In this document: piece after piece, positions 30,872 through 39,283 of the stretch
Numbering within the stretch: the first letter of the stretch is position 1
Layout: every line of letters starts with the position of its first letter
From: Desulfobulbus alkaliphilus
Lineage (GTDB): Bacteria > Desulfobacterota > Desulfobulbia > Desulfobulbales > Desulfobulbaceae
Assembly (NCBI RefSeq): GCF_016918545.1
Contig: NZ_JAFFQC010000003.1
Coordinates: forward strand, 124,001 to 188,000
Length of the DNA stretch: 64,000 bases
Reading direction: 5' to 3'
Program-made: the position numbers and the translations under genes
Notes under the pieces: generated by a model
Database searches by the model: none
Told to the model about the DNA's origin: nothing
The model's input: only the letters and a program-made list of their open reading frames with translations

Positions 30872-33001
30872 TTACTTTTTCCGCCCGCGGGATTGCTTTC
30901 GACGGCTACCGCGAGGGCCGACAATGAGGCGCAGTTGCCAGTCAAGTTCATCACGCAACCCTGTGTATTGTGTCTCGCCGGCCGCAATTCGATTGGAAAG
31001 CACGTTCATGGTCTTGATCAGCAAAGAAGCATAGTCGGGGAGGTTCTCCATCAGTGGATAGATCTCGTTGACGATCGTCTCGATAGACTTCTGGGGAAGG
31101 GTGCGGAAATCAACAACACGCTCTTTGAGAAAGGCAAGAATCGCCCGGGAATAATGCAATTCATGCGAAAGAGCAGCCAAAGCCCCAGCCGGGCTTAAAT
31201 CAAAAATGTAATCGATCAGTTCGTCTGCTTCCTCATCACACTCAAGAAGTTCATCAACGGCGGCAATAAACAGGGTACATCCTTCTTCAGGATCCCAGAT
31301 CTCCGTAAACCATTGCCGCAGCAGCTCTTCGTTGACTCGCCCTTGGGGAAAAACCGTGAGGAATCGTTCCAGCGCGCGCAGCGGTTCACCGACCTGAGCC
31401 GCAAGTTGCAACAACTCTCTGATCAGATCGGGAGGGAAGCGCATCATGTCCGTATACGAATCCCGCGTTCGCCCCGGTTTTTTTTCGGGGAAGGGTAGAA
31501 AACTGAAAAAAAGAACCCCGGACATAACTTCCTTGTAGATACTCTCCCCCACCAGGCGGGTCAAGGCATCGTTCCCTTCTATCCGCTCGAAAAGGACCTG
31601 GAGGAATGCCGGTGATTGCGCGGCCGGTCTTTTATGCATCCGCAGACACCAATGGATATCATCAAGCCCGGGTGCAGGCCCTTCCCGCAACGCCTTGATC
31701 GCGGCCGAGGTCAACCGTTTATTCCGCCTCTCCTGTGCGGCAAAGAAGGCGAGCATGGCAAGCCGGATGCCCATACATTCGCTTTCAGCGGCCTGCGACA
31801 AAACATCAATGATGGCTTGGGAGACTCTTCTTTTCCTGAAGATCCTGCTCACATCTTCAGCGACTATCGGATCGATGACGGCAACAAGAGCCCGCCCCTC
31901 GCGGGGGGAAAGGGCCGGCAAACGGCGGCCAATTTCCTTGAGCACCTGCCTGTGACAGCGGAGCAGCAGGCTTTCCACCCCATCGTCATCCTCATCCTGG
32001 TCGAAAAAAAAGTCAGGCGCAAGGGGGTCGTCGCTTTCACCCCAGGATGGCGTATCATGCCAAGCCTTGCGCAGGTCGCGGAGCACAACCAGCTTCCCCT
32101 CGAAAGAGGCTGCGGAAAAATCCGCCTCCATTTGCTTCTGATCGAACCCGGAGCCACCTCTGTCGCCTTTGTTTATAAGCTGGCCCCGCAGTTCCGGAGT
32201 GAGCAGATCGCCACATCCTTCGAAAAAGACCCCTCTGACCGCGCCTATCAGTTCCCTCACCTGATGAGGTGTTGGAGCATAGCTGCACTGTCGCAGATGG
32301 AGCACGACCTGGCAGACAAAGGGCAACAGCACCAGTCGACCCAGCTCCCGGGGGAAATACGACATGGTCATCAGGGCCTCTTGATTGGCCCCTTCAAGGT
32401 TGTCAAGCAATGACCGGGATAAGGGTTTTCGCAGGTTGGCCTTGTGATTGAGTTTTCTGAATTCCGCCATGTTCTCGCCCAAGTGGAGAAATACCCTGCT
32501 CATTGACGCTTCGGCAAGATGGCCAGCGAGTTCGTGGTAGTGTTTCCGAGTGATATTGGCGGGATCCCTTGCTATTCGCTGGAGCATGGCCTCTATCCCC
32601 TGCCAGCTTCGAGGGGGCAGCAAGACTGAGCTAAGGCTTCGCTGAGCAACCTTATAGGTACCACTTAACCCGGTCAGGGTCTTAATCGTTTCGCCGGCAT
32701 CATTATCTCCTTCCACAAACCCTTTGAGTGCCTGGAGAAAATGCAGCTCCGGTGTATCGGGCAGCAGCTGTATTTGGTCCACACTGGTCCGGAATTCATG
32801 GAAGGACTGCCGGGTTCGCAGGGTGCGCCGCTGTACTTCCAGCCAGGCCTGATCAATCTTCCGCTTCAGTTCGGGCGTGACAGGTTGAGCCTGCACCGCC
32901 ACCAACCATTCCATGAAACGGCCGGCTCGCCAGAGTTTGTCCTGCTCTTTTTTCGCTCGTCGCTGTTTTGCCTTACTCAAGGTTCTCCCATTGCTCCTCA
33001 A
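30872..33001 (-). CDS. Large hypothetical protein of the Hsp70 operon (709 aa)
   Basis: I do not recognise a family. The protein is almost entirely helical, with a basic N-terminus ('KAKQRRAKKEQ') and a basic C-terminal tail ('RRKQSRGRKK'). It has an acidic break near residue 345 ('DQDEDDDG'). There is no signal peptide or membrane segment. It overlaps the Hsp70 3' end by 29 bp and is followed at 11 bp by the J-like gene, so it is a fixed part of this chaperone operon. It may be the client or a substrate-binding adaptor. Helical-repeat folding is plausible but was not tested. Confidence 0.75.
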   Translation of the reverse strand: MRSNGRTLSKAKQRRAKKEQDKLWRAGRFMEWLVAVQAQPVTPELKRKIDQAWLEVQRRTLRTRQSFHEFRTSVDQIQLLPDTPELHFLQALKGFVEGDNDAGETIKTLTGLSGTYKVAQRSLSSVLLPPRSWQGIEAMLQRIARDPANITRKHYHELAGHLAEASMSRVFLHLGENMAEFRKLNHKANLRKPLSRSLLDNLEGANQEALMTMSYFPRELGRLVLLPFVCQVVLHLRQCSYAPTPHQVRELIGAVRGVFFEGCGDLLTPELRGQLINKGDRGGSGFDQKQMEADFSAASFEGKLVVLRDLRKAWHDTPSWGESDDPLAPDFFFDQDEDDDGVESLLLRCHRQVLKEIGRRLPALSPREGRALVAVIDPIVAEDVSRIFRKRRVSQAIIDVLSQAAESECMGIRLAMLAFFAAQERRNKRLTSAAIKALREGPAPGLDDIHWCLRMHKRPAAQSPAFLQVLFERIEGNDALTRLVGESIYKEVMSGVLFFSFLPFPEKKPGRTRDSYTDMMRFPPDLIRELLQLAAQVGEPLRALERFLTVFPQGRVNEELLRQWFTEIWDPEEGCTLFIAAVDELLECDEEADELIDYIFDLSPAGALAALSHELHYSRAILAFLKERVVDFRTLPQKSIETIVNEIYPLMENLPDYASLLIKTMNVLSNRIAAGETQYTGLRDELDWQLRLIVGPRGSRRKQSRGRKK

Positions 33002-34709
33002 TGGTATCCATCAATTCCACTAGACGATCTTCCAGATCATCCACCAGATCCTCGTCTTCGCCAGCGACAACGACCATCTCGTATCGGCTGACCAGATTCT
33101 TAAGCTCCTTCTGGTACTCGGGGGTGAGACGACTGTCCTCAAGGAGCTGCCGGGCCTTTTGTGAGATATAGTTGACCGGCTTATCGCTCAGCGTCATTTC
33201 ATCCTGTTCCTCTCCGCCAGTCCCGGCCTCCTTGTGCTTGGGGTTTTTCAGATCAACCGCCACGGTTTTGATATTTTCATAACCCTTCTGGTTGACGGTG
33301 ACCTGGATAATCCCCTGCAAATCATAGGAAAATTCAACGGTAATCGGAGTATGCACCGGTGCCGGTCGCAAGTCGAACATAAACGAATCCACCAGGGTAT
33401 TCTCCCTGCAGGAGGGACTCTCTCCCTGGTAGACTTCTACTTCCACCTTGCTCTGCTGTGGCATCGAGGTGTAATACACTTCCGAGCGAGTCACGGGAAT
33501 ACGCGTGTTCCGGCGGATGATGGTGGAAAAATAATCCGGCTCCCCGGTCTCGGGGTCAATTTCGTCGATGGTTCGCGTGCCCAGCGAGTGGGCGGCAACG
33601 TCGATGAGAATATGCCTCAGGGGCTCACCGGCAATGATTCCGGCCTGGACCGCCGCTCCCAGGGCAACACACAGATCCGGATCCACGGAATGCTCCATGG
33701 GCTGGTCAAAGAGTTGGGCAAGCATATCCTGTACCGCCGGCATGCGGGTCGAACCGCCCACCAGGACGATCCGATCGATGTCCTCGAAAATGACTTTCGC
33801 TTCCTCCATGGCCTCCATGACTTTACGTCGGGTTTTTTCAACCAGATCATCGGTCATCTCTTCGAAATCGGTCCGGGCCACCTCCAGGCTCAGGTTGACC
33901 GGCTCGTTGTTGACAACCGCCACTGCAACCTCGTTGACCACCGCGTACGGTTGGGAGGAAAGTTCGATCTTGGTTCGTTCGGCAATATCCCTGAGCCGGA
34001 CCTGCAGGGAAAAATCATGACTCAGGTCAGTCCCGCACTGTTGCTTGATCTGGTGGAGAAAATGGTTTTTGAGCCGTTCGTCAAAGTCGTCTCCCCCCAG
34101 AGCGGAATCGCCGCAAGAGGCCAGGACTTCCTTGATATCACCCTTGAGCTGAACAATGGACACATCAAAGGTCCCCCCGCCCAGGTCATAGACCAGGATG
34201 CATTCTTCGCGTCCTTCCGCGGTCGCTTCCGGGCTTTCATAAACGAATGCCGCCGCTGTTGGCTCGTTGATGATACGGAGAACCTCGAGGCCGGCCAGTT
34301 CGCCCGCGCGGATGGTCGCCCGGCGTTGGGCATCATCAAAATAGGCGGGGACAGTGATGACCACCTTGCGCACGGTCTGCCCGAGGACCTTCGAAGCCTC
34401 GGAGGTGAGATGTTTGAGAAGGATGGCGGAAATGTCCTCGGGGAGATAGGTAATTCCGCCCACTTCTATGGAAGTCTCCTTGCCCATAAGCCGCTTGACT
34501 GATTTAACGGTATGAGCAGGAAAAGCGACATATCGGTTAAGTGCCTGTGCACCGACAAAAATCTGATCGTTCTCGGGGTCGAAACTGACCACAGAGGGGA
34601 CAATGGCCTGGCCTTCCTCGATGGTTATGGGGACAGGAACCCCTCCCTGCAGTCGGGAGATGACTGAGTTGGTGGTACCGAGATCGATGCCGCAATAGAT
34701 TTCCTTCAT
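32973..34709 (-). CDS. Divergent Hsp70/DnaK-family chaperone
   Basis: A 578-aa protein with an Hsp70 ATPase domain: 'GIDLGTTNSVISRL' (phosphate 1), 'VYDLGGGTFDVSIVQ' (phosphate 2) and 'VLVGGSTRMPAVQDML' (adenosine region). The substrate-binding domain follows from ~residue 375. The lid is short, and the protein ends in 'DTIEEQWENLE' instead of the long disordered tail and EEVD-like end of housekeeping DnaK (about 640 aa). Clustering with a GrpE-like gene upstream and a 709-aa protein and J-like protein downstream points to a specialised second chaperone machine. ATPase activity is expected; the client is unknown. Confidence 0.9.
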   Translation of the reverse strand: MKEIYCGIDLGTTNSVISRLQGGVPVPITIEEGQAIVPSVVSFDPENDQIFVGAQALNRYVAFPAHTVKSVKRLMGKETSIEVGGITYLPEDISAILLKHLTSEASKVLGQTVRKVVITVPAYFDDAQRRATIRAGELAGLEVLRIINEPTAAAFVYESPEATAEGREECILVYDLGGGTFDVSIVQLKGDIKEVLASCGDSALGGDDFDERLKNHFLHQIKQQCGTDLSHDFSLQVRLRDIAERTKIELSSQPYAVVNEVAVAVVNNEPVNLSLEVARTDFEEMTDDLVEKTRRKVMEAMEEAKVIFEDIDRIVLVGGSTRMPAVQDMLAQLFDQPMEHSVDPDLCVALGAAVQAGIIAGEPLRHILIDVAAHSLGTRTIDEIDPETGEPDYFSTIIRRNTRIPVTRSEVYYTSMPQQSKVEVEVYQGESPSCRENTLVDSFMFDLRPAPVHTPITVEFSYDLQGIIQVTVNQKGYENIKTVAVDLKNPKHKEAGTGGEEQDEMTLSDKPVNYISQKARQLLEDSRLTPEYQKELKNLVSRYEMVVVAGEDEDLVDDLEDRLVELMDTIEEQWENLE

Positions 34710-34840
34710 ATTTTTTTCTCAATAATTGTTTTTTGGTGGCAACGATCACAGATACCTCTCTTTGCATGATCGCCACTGCCGAGTTGGAGAGCCTACGGTG
34801 GACAATTATTCCTGAACAAACTTGAGGTACCTGCGAATGC

Positions 34841-35470
34841 TTACAATACAGGAACACGGTCAACCACACGGGCACAACAATTCTTGTGATTGGCGACAGG
34901 TGCTCTTTCGGCGGTCGAGTTCTTAAACTGGTCCTCTTTTTTTCCCAAGATAACCTTGGCAGGTGTACGAACCTGGCCATGTTCGATGAAACCAGGTTCC
35001 AGCACTTCAACCACCACGGAGTTTGGGGCATCTGGATCACGTACCAGCACCGCCCGATGCAACCGGGGATCAAAATCTACTTCCAGTTCGCGAATGATGC
35101 AAATATCCTCCGTGTCCAGAAGTTGTTCAATCTGAAGCCAGAACAGGGCAACGGCCTGCCGTCGCGGGGCCGAGTCGATAGTTTGCACCAGCAAGGACTG
35201 TTCAAGATGAAAAAAAGTCGAAGCAAGCCGCATCAACCCCGCACCAGCACTTTCCCTGGATGCTGTCGGGACTGGTTCAGGCAATTTGGACCGTGTTTCT
35301 TCGAGCAGAAGCGTCTGTTTGCGCAGAGTTTTTCTCAAAACACGAAACTCCTCGGTCAAGGAGATCTGTATTTCCGCCAGAGTCGGTTGGCGATCCTCTG
35401 CCGACCCTGCCCGGGAATCACTTTTTCCGGAAAAAAACCCGGTGATACGATGCCAGAATAAAAACGACAT
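34841..35470 (-). CDS. GrpE-like nucleotide-exchange factor
   Basis: A 209-aa protein with weak overall similarity but a clear GrpE tail. A long helix ('LTEEFRVLRKTLRKQTLLLE') is followed by 'LQIEQLLDTEDICIIRELEV', then the beta-wing 'DFDPRLHRAVLVRDPDAPN' and 'VVEVLEPGFIEHGQVRTPAK'. GrpE releases ADP from Hsp70. It is directly upstream of the divergent Hsp70 (131 bp gap), which fits a cognate pair. The N-terminal ~30 residues are unusual for GrpE; the hydrophobic 'MSFLFWHRITGFF' could be a membrane-touching segment. The last ~25 residues are also unusual. Confidence 0.75.
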   Translation of the reverse strand: MSFLFWHRITGFFSGKSDSRAGSAEDRQPTLAEIQISLTEEFRVLRKTLRKQTLLLEETRSKLPEPVPTASRESAGAGLMRLASTFFHLEQSLLVQTIDSAPRRQAVALFWLQIEQLLDTEDICIIRELEVDFDPRLHRAVLVRDPDAPNSVVVEVLEPGFIEHGQVRTPAKVILGKKEDQFKNSTAERAPVANHKNCCARVVDRVPVL

Positions 35471-35569
35471 GGACCTTTTTGCAGGCTGAAATGGACCGGA
35501 TCCGGCTCGTACTCGAGAAATGTTGACGGCTCCGGAGTTTAATCGACTTAAGGAGGAGTACCTGCCCTT

Positions 35570-35722
35570 ATGCCAATTTTCAATTCTTCAAATAACCCTC
35601 AAAACTACCTCATGTTCCGCAAGATCGCACCCTGTTTACGGTATCCGGCAAAAATTTCCGCAAACGGTTTCAAGAGCGCGCTGAGAATCGAACGATCAGT
35701 CTGCCCTGCAGAAGGGGGTTAA
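35570..35722 (+). CDS. Possible 50-aa small ORF
   Basis: ATG 35570 opens a 50-codon frame ('MPIFNSSNNPQNYLMFRKIA', ending 'CPAEGG') in the 294-bp gap between the GrpE-like gene and the radical-SAM gene. 'AAGGAGGAG' stands 13 bp upstream, a bit too far for an ideal ribosome-binding site. No family was recognised, and the frame may be chance. Nothing else was seen in this gap. Confidence 0.2.
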   Translation: MPIFNSSNNPQNYLMFRKIAPCLRYPAKISANGFKSALRIERSVCPAEGG

Positions 35723-35764
35723 ATCAATCAGGTACAAAACCATTATCGGAACCAGAGCATCGAA

Positions 35765-37759
35765 TCACCTGTTCACAGGCAACAGCAATCCCTGGGAAAC
35801 CAGGCGGTGGATCAATTGCACATGTTCCTCCCAGTCAATCGCCTGCCCTGAAGCCATCAAGCGATTGCGATAGGCCGCCAGGGTGGACGGACGCTCAAAA
35901 TATCTGAGCGTGTTTCGATAGCTGGCATGGGACATGGCAAGGATCCCCGTGGGCAGAAACAGGCAGACGGTCCGCTCATAAGGAAAAGGCTTGTCATGCT
36001 GATGCTGCTGGAACCGATGGATGAGCGGTAACGGATCGAGGTAATCCTGCTCATGGATAGAGACCTGCGCCTTGTTCAGGACCATTTGGCAGGCATCGGA
36101 ATCAAGCTGGTGCTCTTCACCTGCCATGCCCCTTGCATGGCTGTTGATTTTGTTGCGGGTGAAGCGAAGCAGATCGATAAAAAACGGCAGAGCGGCGCGG
36201 ACAGGGCCACCAGGCCCCCATCGCTGTTCAAGAACGGCCAGCACTGCATCCACGGGCAAGGAGGAAAAAAACGCTCCTGGAGCTTTCTCCACCATCGGTT
36301 CAAGCACATCTGTCAGGTCCCACACCCACTGCTCGCCCACCCCGGCGCAGAGCAGGTGAAACAATTCGTGGCAGTGCTGTTCCAGATGCTCCAGTACCGC
36401 AAACAACGCCTCCATCCGCAACAGGAAAGGAGCAGGAAGCTGTTCCGGGATATACAGGCAGAGATTGTCCACCGGAAAGAGGTACCTGGTCCCCTCATCG
36501 ATCTGCTCTTTGCGGCGCAGCAGGGTGGCAAAACGCTGGTGACCGTCGATGTGGCTTTCCCAGTACCGGCTGCCGACATCCGTGGAAAGGTGATCGAAAC
36601 ACACCCGCACCGGCGGGTTCTGGCAAAGAAACAGACGATGCTTGAGCAGGACAATCTGACCTATTTCCCGTTGCAGCGATTGGATGGTTGTCCCAGGATG
36701 ATAGCGACTGAAAAAAACTTCGATCCGCGCCTGGCGGCCAAGAGTTTGGCCAATGAAGGCGATGTTTTCTTCCAGTTCCGCCAAACTATAGGTCGCATTC
36801 CCTTTGATCCACACCCGATCGGCGTCATCACAGACCTCCGGAGAAAACTCGAAAACTGGTGTCACCTGGCTGCAGGTAAACGCCCGCTGGTACAGATCCA
36901 AAAATTCCTGACCAGGCAAGTGCCAGGCGCCATAATGCAGGGTGAAATGCCCGCGCAATTCCGGGTCGGCAGCAATTGCCCGGAACAGGGTTTTAATCCA
37001 GGCCGGATTGTTTTCGTAACAGATATAGAGAACAGCAGTCCAGTTCTTGAGATGATGAAGATCGGCAAGAACGGCGGCCACCGTCCGGGTGACCGGGTGA
37101 AAGCGCTGGGAATGGCGTTTGAAGGCATGCCGACTGCCGCCGCAGTAGCGGCAATCAAACACGCATCCCCTGCCGAGAAAGACTGGAAATCCCAGTTTGG
37201 TCTCGATTTTCTCGACATAGCGGTCGGCATCGATCAGGTACTCGAGACCGGCAAAGGAAAGGGAGGTGAGCAGCGGTCCGTCGGCCAGCCAGCTGGTTGT
37301 GCTGGGTACGATTACGTCACCCTCCCGACGGATCAGATTGGCGATCTCGGCCGGGTTGACCTTTTCAAGGAGCTGTCGGACCGGCTCCTCGGGATCGCCG
37401 ACCACAACATAATCCAGATCTTCCACAGTCCGCAGCAGGTCCTCGGCAAAATACGAGGCCGTGAACCCGCCACACAAGGTGATCACCTCGGGGCTCCAGG
37501 CCTTGACATCAGCCAGAGCTGCCAGCAGGCCATGAGCGGTTTCCTGCCAGTGGAGCACAAAACCGACATGGGTGGGCCGGAAGGTGTCTAAAACCTGACG
37601 CAACCGGTTGCCTGCCTGATTTTCCCGATAGAGCGAGGGGCTGAAAATCCGGGCAGCGATTCCCCTCTGCTCTAAAAAATCGCAGAGACCGAAGCTGCCC
37701 ATGGGGATATAAAAAAAGAAGGGGCTGGCGCAATTTATGATCAGCAGACGTGGTTCCAT
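35765..37759 (-). CDS. B12-binding-type radical-SAM protein, 664 aa
   Basis: Residues 1-140 look like the cobalamin-binding Rossmann fold of class B radical-SAM proteins ('GGFTASYFAEDLLR', 'DYVVVGDPE'), though no clear DxHxxG motif is visible. The [4Fe-4S] motif 'CVFDCRYCGGSRHAF' lies near residue 199. A long C-terminal region (~390-664) is helical and unassigned. Such enzymes often methylate unreactive carbons or form other C-C or C-S bonds. It is transcribed in the same direction as the downstream chaperone operon but 294 bp away, and no precursor or biosynthetic partner is near. It starts 72 bp after the DUF3482 GTPase gene. The substrate is unknown. Confidence 0.8.
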   Translation of the reverse strand: MEPRLLIINCASPFFFYIPMGSFGLCDFLEQRGIAARIFSPSLYRENQAGNRLRQVLDTFRPTHVGFVLHWQETAHGLLAALADVKAWSPEVITLCGGFTASYFAEDLLRTVEDLDYVVVGDPEEPVRQLLEKVNPAEIANLIRREGDVIVPSTTSWLADGPLLTSLSFAGLEYLIDADRYVEKIETKLGFPVFLGRGCVFDCRYCGGSRHAFKRHSQRFHPVTRTVAAVLADLHHLKNWTAVLYICYENNPAWIKTLFRAIAADPELRGHFTLHYGAWHLPGQEFLDLYQRAFTCSQVTPVFEFSPEVCDDADRVWIKGNATYSLAELEENIAFIGQTLGRQARIEVFFSRYHPGTTIQSLQREIGQIVLLKHRLFLCQNPPVRVCFDHLSTDVGSRYWESHIDGHQRFATLLRRKEQIDEGTRYLFPVDNLCLYIPEQLPAPFLLRMEALFAVLEHLEQHCHELFHLLCAGVGEQWVWDLTDVLEPMVEKAPGAFFSSLPVDAVLAVLEQRWGPGGPVRAALPFFIDLLRFTRNKINSHARGMAGEEHQLDSDACQMVLNKAQVSIHEQDYLDPLPLIHRFQQHQHDKPFPYERTVCLFLPTGILAMSHASYRNTLRYFERPSTLAAYRNRLMASGQAIDWEEHVQLIHRLVSQGLLLPVNR

Positions 37760-37831
37760 GGACAGATGGAGCAGAGACCGAAATAGTTGTCGGACCGATG
37801 GTGGCTCGGTACGGGAGGGGGCGAACGGGAT

Positions 37832-39283
37832 TCAGAACCGGCAGGCTGCCTTGTCTCCGACGGGCATCCGATCCTCACAAATGGCCCAGAGCTGATCACA
37901 CAGCAGGCTCTGCACCCTCTCGGAAGCGGCTTCGATCTCAACGGGCGTTCCCTTGCGGAGAGCGTGAAAATACAGATCGCAGATCTTTCTCTGCTCACGG
38001 TCCCAACCGGAGGTATATCCGCTTTTACCGCTGACCGCCGGTACCAGGACATCAACTCGTTCATAATCACGGCGGCCATGAGCCCAGTTGATGACATGGG
38101 CATAAAACAGCAATCCCCGATCCAGAAGGATATACAGGAGTTGCACATTACTCACCGGCCCGACCTGCAACAGTTCTCCGCCCATCTTCATCCCGAGAAG
38201 ACGAACGCCGGTGAGCAACTCTTTGCCCTTGAAGGCGGTGGCCCCGGCTCCAATCAATCCGCCCACCGCCGAGAAAATCCCGAAGGACGACCCGATAGTG
38301 GCGGCATCGATGCCCAAACCCAGGGCTGCTCCGCCCACAGCCCCGGCAGCAATGATCTGTCGATTGGTCAGGCCGAGAAACTCCCAGGTCCTCCTGCTGA
38401 AAAGGTCCTCCGCCAGGATCGATTGCGGCGGTAGTTCGAGATTAAAAATATTGTGCTTGAACAGCCGACGGATCGCTTCATGCCCCCGACGCTCCTCGGT
38501 GGTCACGTAGGCCAGATACTCCCGATGCAGCTGTTCTCGCAGTTGCCTTTCTTCCGCCTTGCTGCACGCCACCGTCCGTCGATAGGCGAGGATGTCTTTC
38601 AACATATCCGCCAGAATGGCAGCCGTCCTGGTGATTCTTGCCTCCCAGTCAGTCCGGAAAGCGGTAACCACGGTCCTCAGCGCCGGTTCCCATTGCTGAT
38701 CAATGGCTTTGAGGCTTTCCAGCAGTTCGATCCGCTGCCGATAGTTGGCCTGACAGGAATTAAAGATCCGCACCGCGTTGAAATGCTTACGGAAGGTGCT
38801 TTGCCATTGGTCAAGATACCCGCAATCTTCCTCCTTACAGTTGATCACCGCCATGCGGGGAGCACCGGTAAGCCGGAGAATCTCCATTTCCGCCCGATCC
38901 ACATGCCGCAACGGCCGTGAACCGTCGACCACGAAGATCACACCGGCCCCGGCCGCTACCGGACCAAGCAGTTCACAATCATCATGAAAGGCGGGGTGGT
39001 GACGATGAGCGGCGATGAAAGCGGGCAGCATTTCTTCTTCTGAACCTGAAAAATTCTGCAGCCACTCCAGAGTCTGACGAGGATTCTGAAAGCCGGGGGT
39101 ATCGATGAAGCGGAGAATCTCGCGACCGTCAATACGGACCGGAAAGGTCTGGCAGACAACGGTCTCTCCGGGAATAGCGCTGACCCGTACAGAATCGTCT
39201 TCCGCCAGGGTGGAGAGCACAGAGGACTTACCCTCGTTGGGATGACCGATAATAGCGAATTCGGGGATATTGTCGGATCTCAT
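37832..39283 (-). CDS. GTPase with DUF3482 domain
   Basis: A 483-aa protein with an Era/YihA-like GTPase domain: G1 'GHPNEGKSSVLS', G3 'DTPGF', and a degenerate G4 'INCKEED' in place of NKxD. The C-terminal half has a Gly/Ala-rich hydrophobic stretch ('AAGAVGGAALGLGIDAATIG') that is probably membrane-associated; this is the DUF3482 part. DUF3482 GTPases are found next to DUF2868 membrane proteins, exactly as here with an ATGA overlap. The pair may work in membrane remodelling, as bacterial dynamin-like or GIMAP-like GTPases do; the function is not established. The loss of NKxD may change nucleotide preference. Confidence 0.85.
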   Translation of the reverse strand: MRSDNIPEFAIIGHPNEGKSSVLSTLAEDDSVRVSAIPGETVVCQTFPVRIDGREILRFIDTPGFQNPRQTLEWLQNFSGSEEEMLPAFIAAHRHHPAFHDDCELLGPVAAGAGVIFVVDGSRPLRHVDRAEMEILRLTGAPRMAVINCKEEDCGYLDQWQSTFRKHFNAVRIFNSCQANYRQRIELLESLKAIDQQWEPALRTVVTAFRTDWEARITRTAAILADMLKDILAYRRTVACSKAEERQLREQLHREYLAYVTTEERRGHEAIRRLFKHNIFNLELPPQSILAEDLFSRRTWEFLGLTNRQIIAAGAVGGAALGLGIDAATIGSSFGIFSAVGGLIGAGATAFKGKELLTGVRLLGMKMGGELLQVGPVSNVQLLYILLDRGLLFYAHVINWAHGRRDYERVDVLVPAVSGKSGYTSGWDREQRKICDLYFHALRKGTPVEIEAASERVQSLLCDQLWAICEDRMPVGDKAACRF

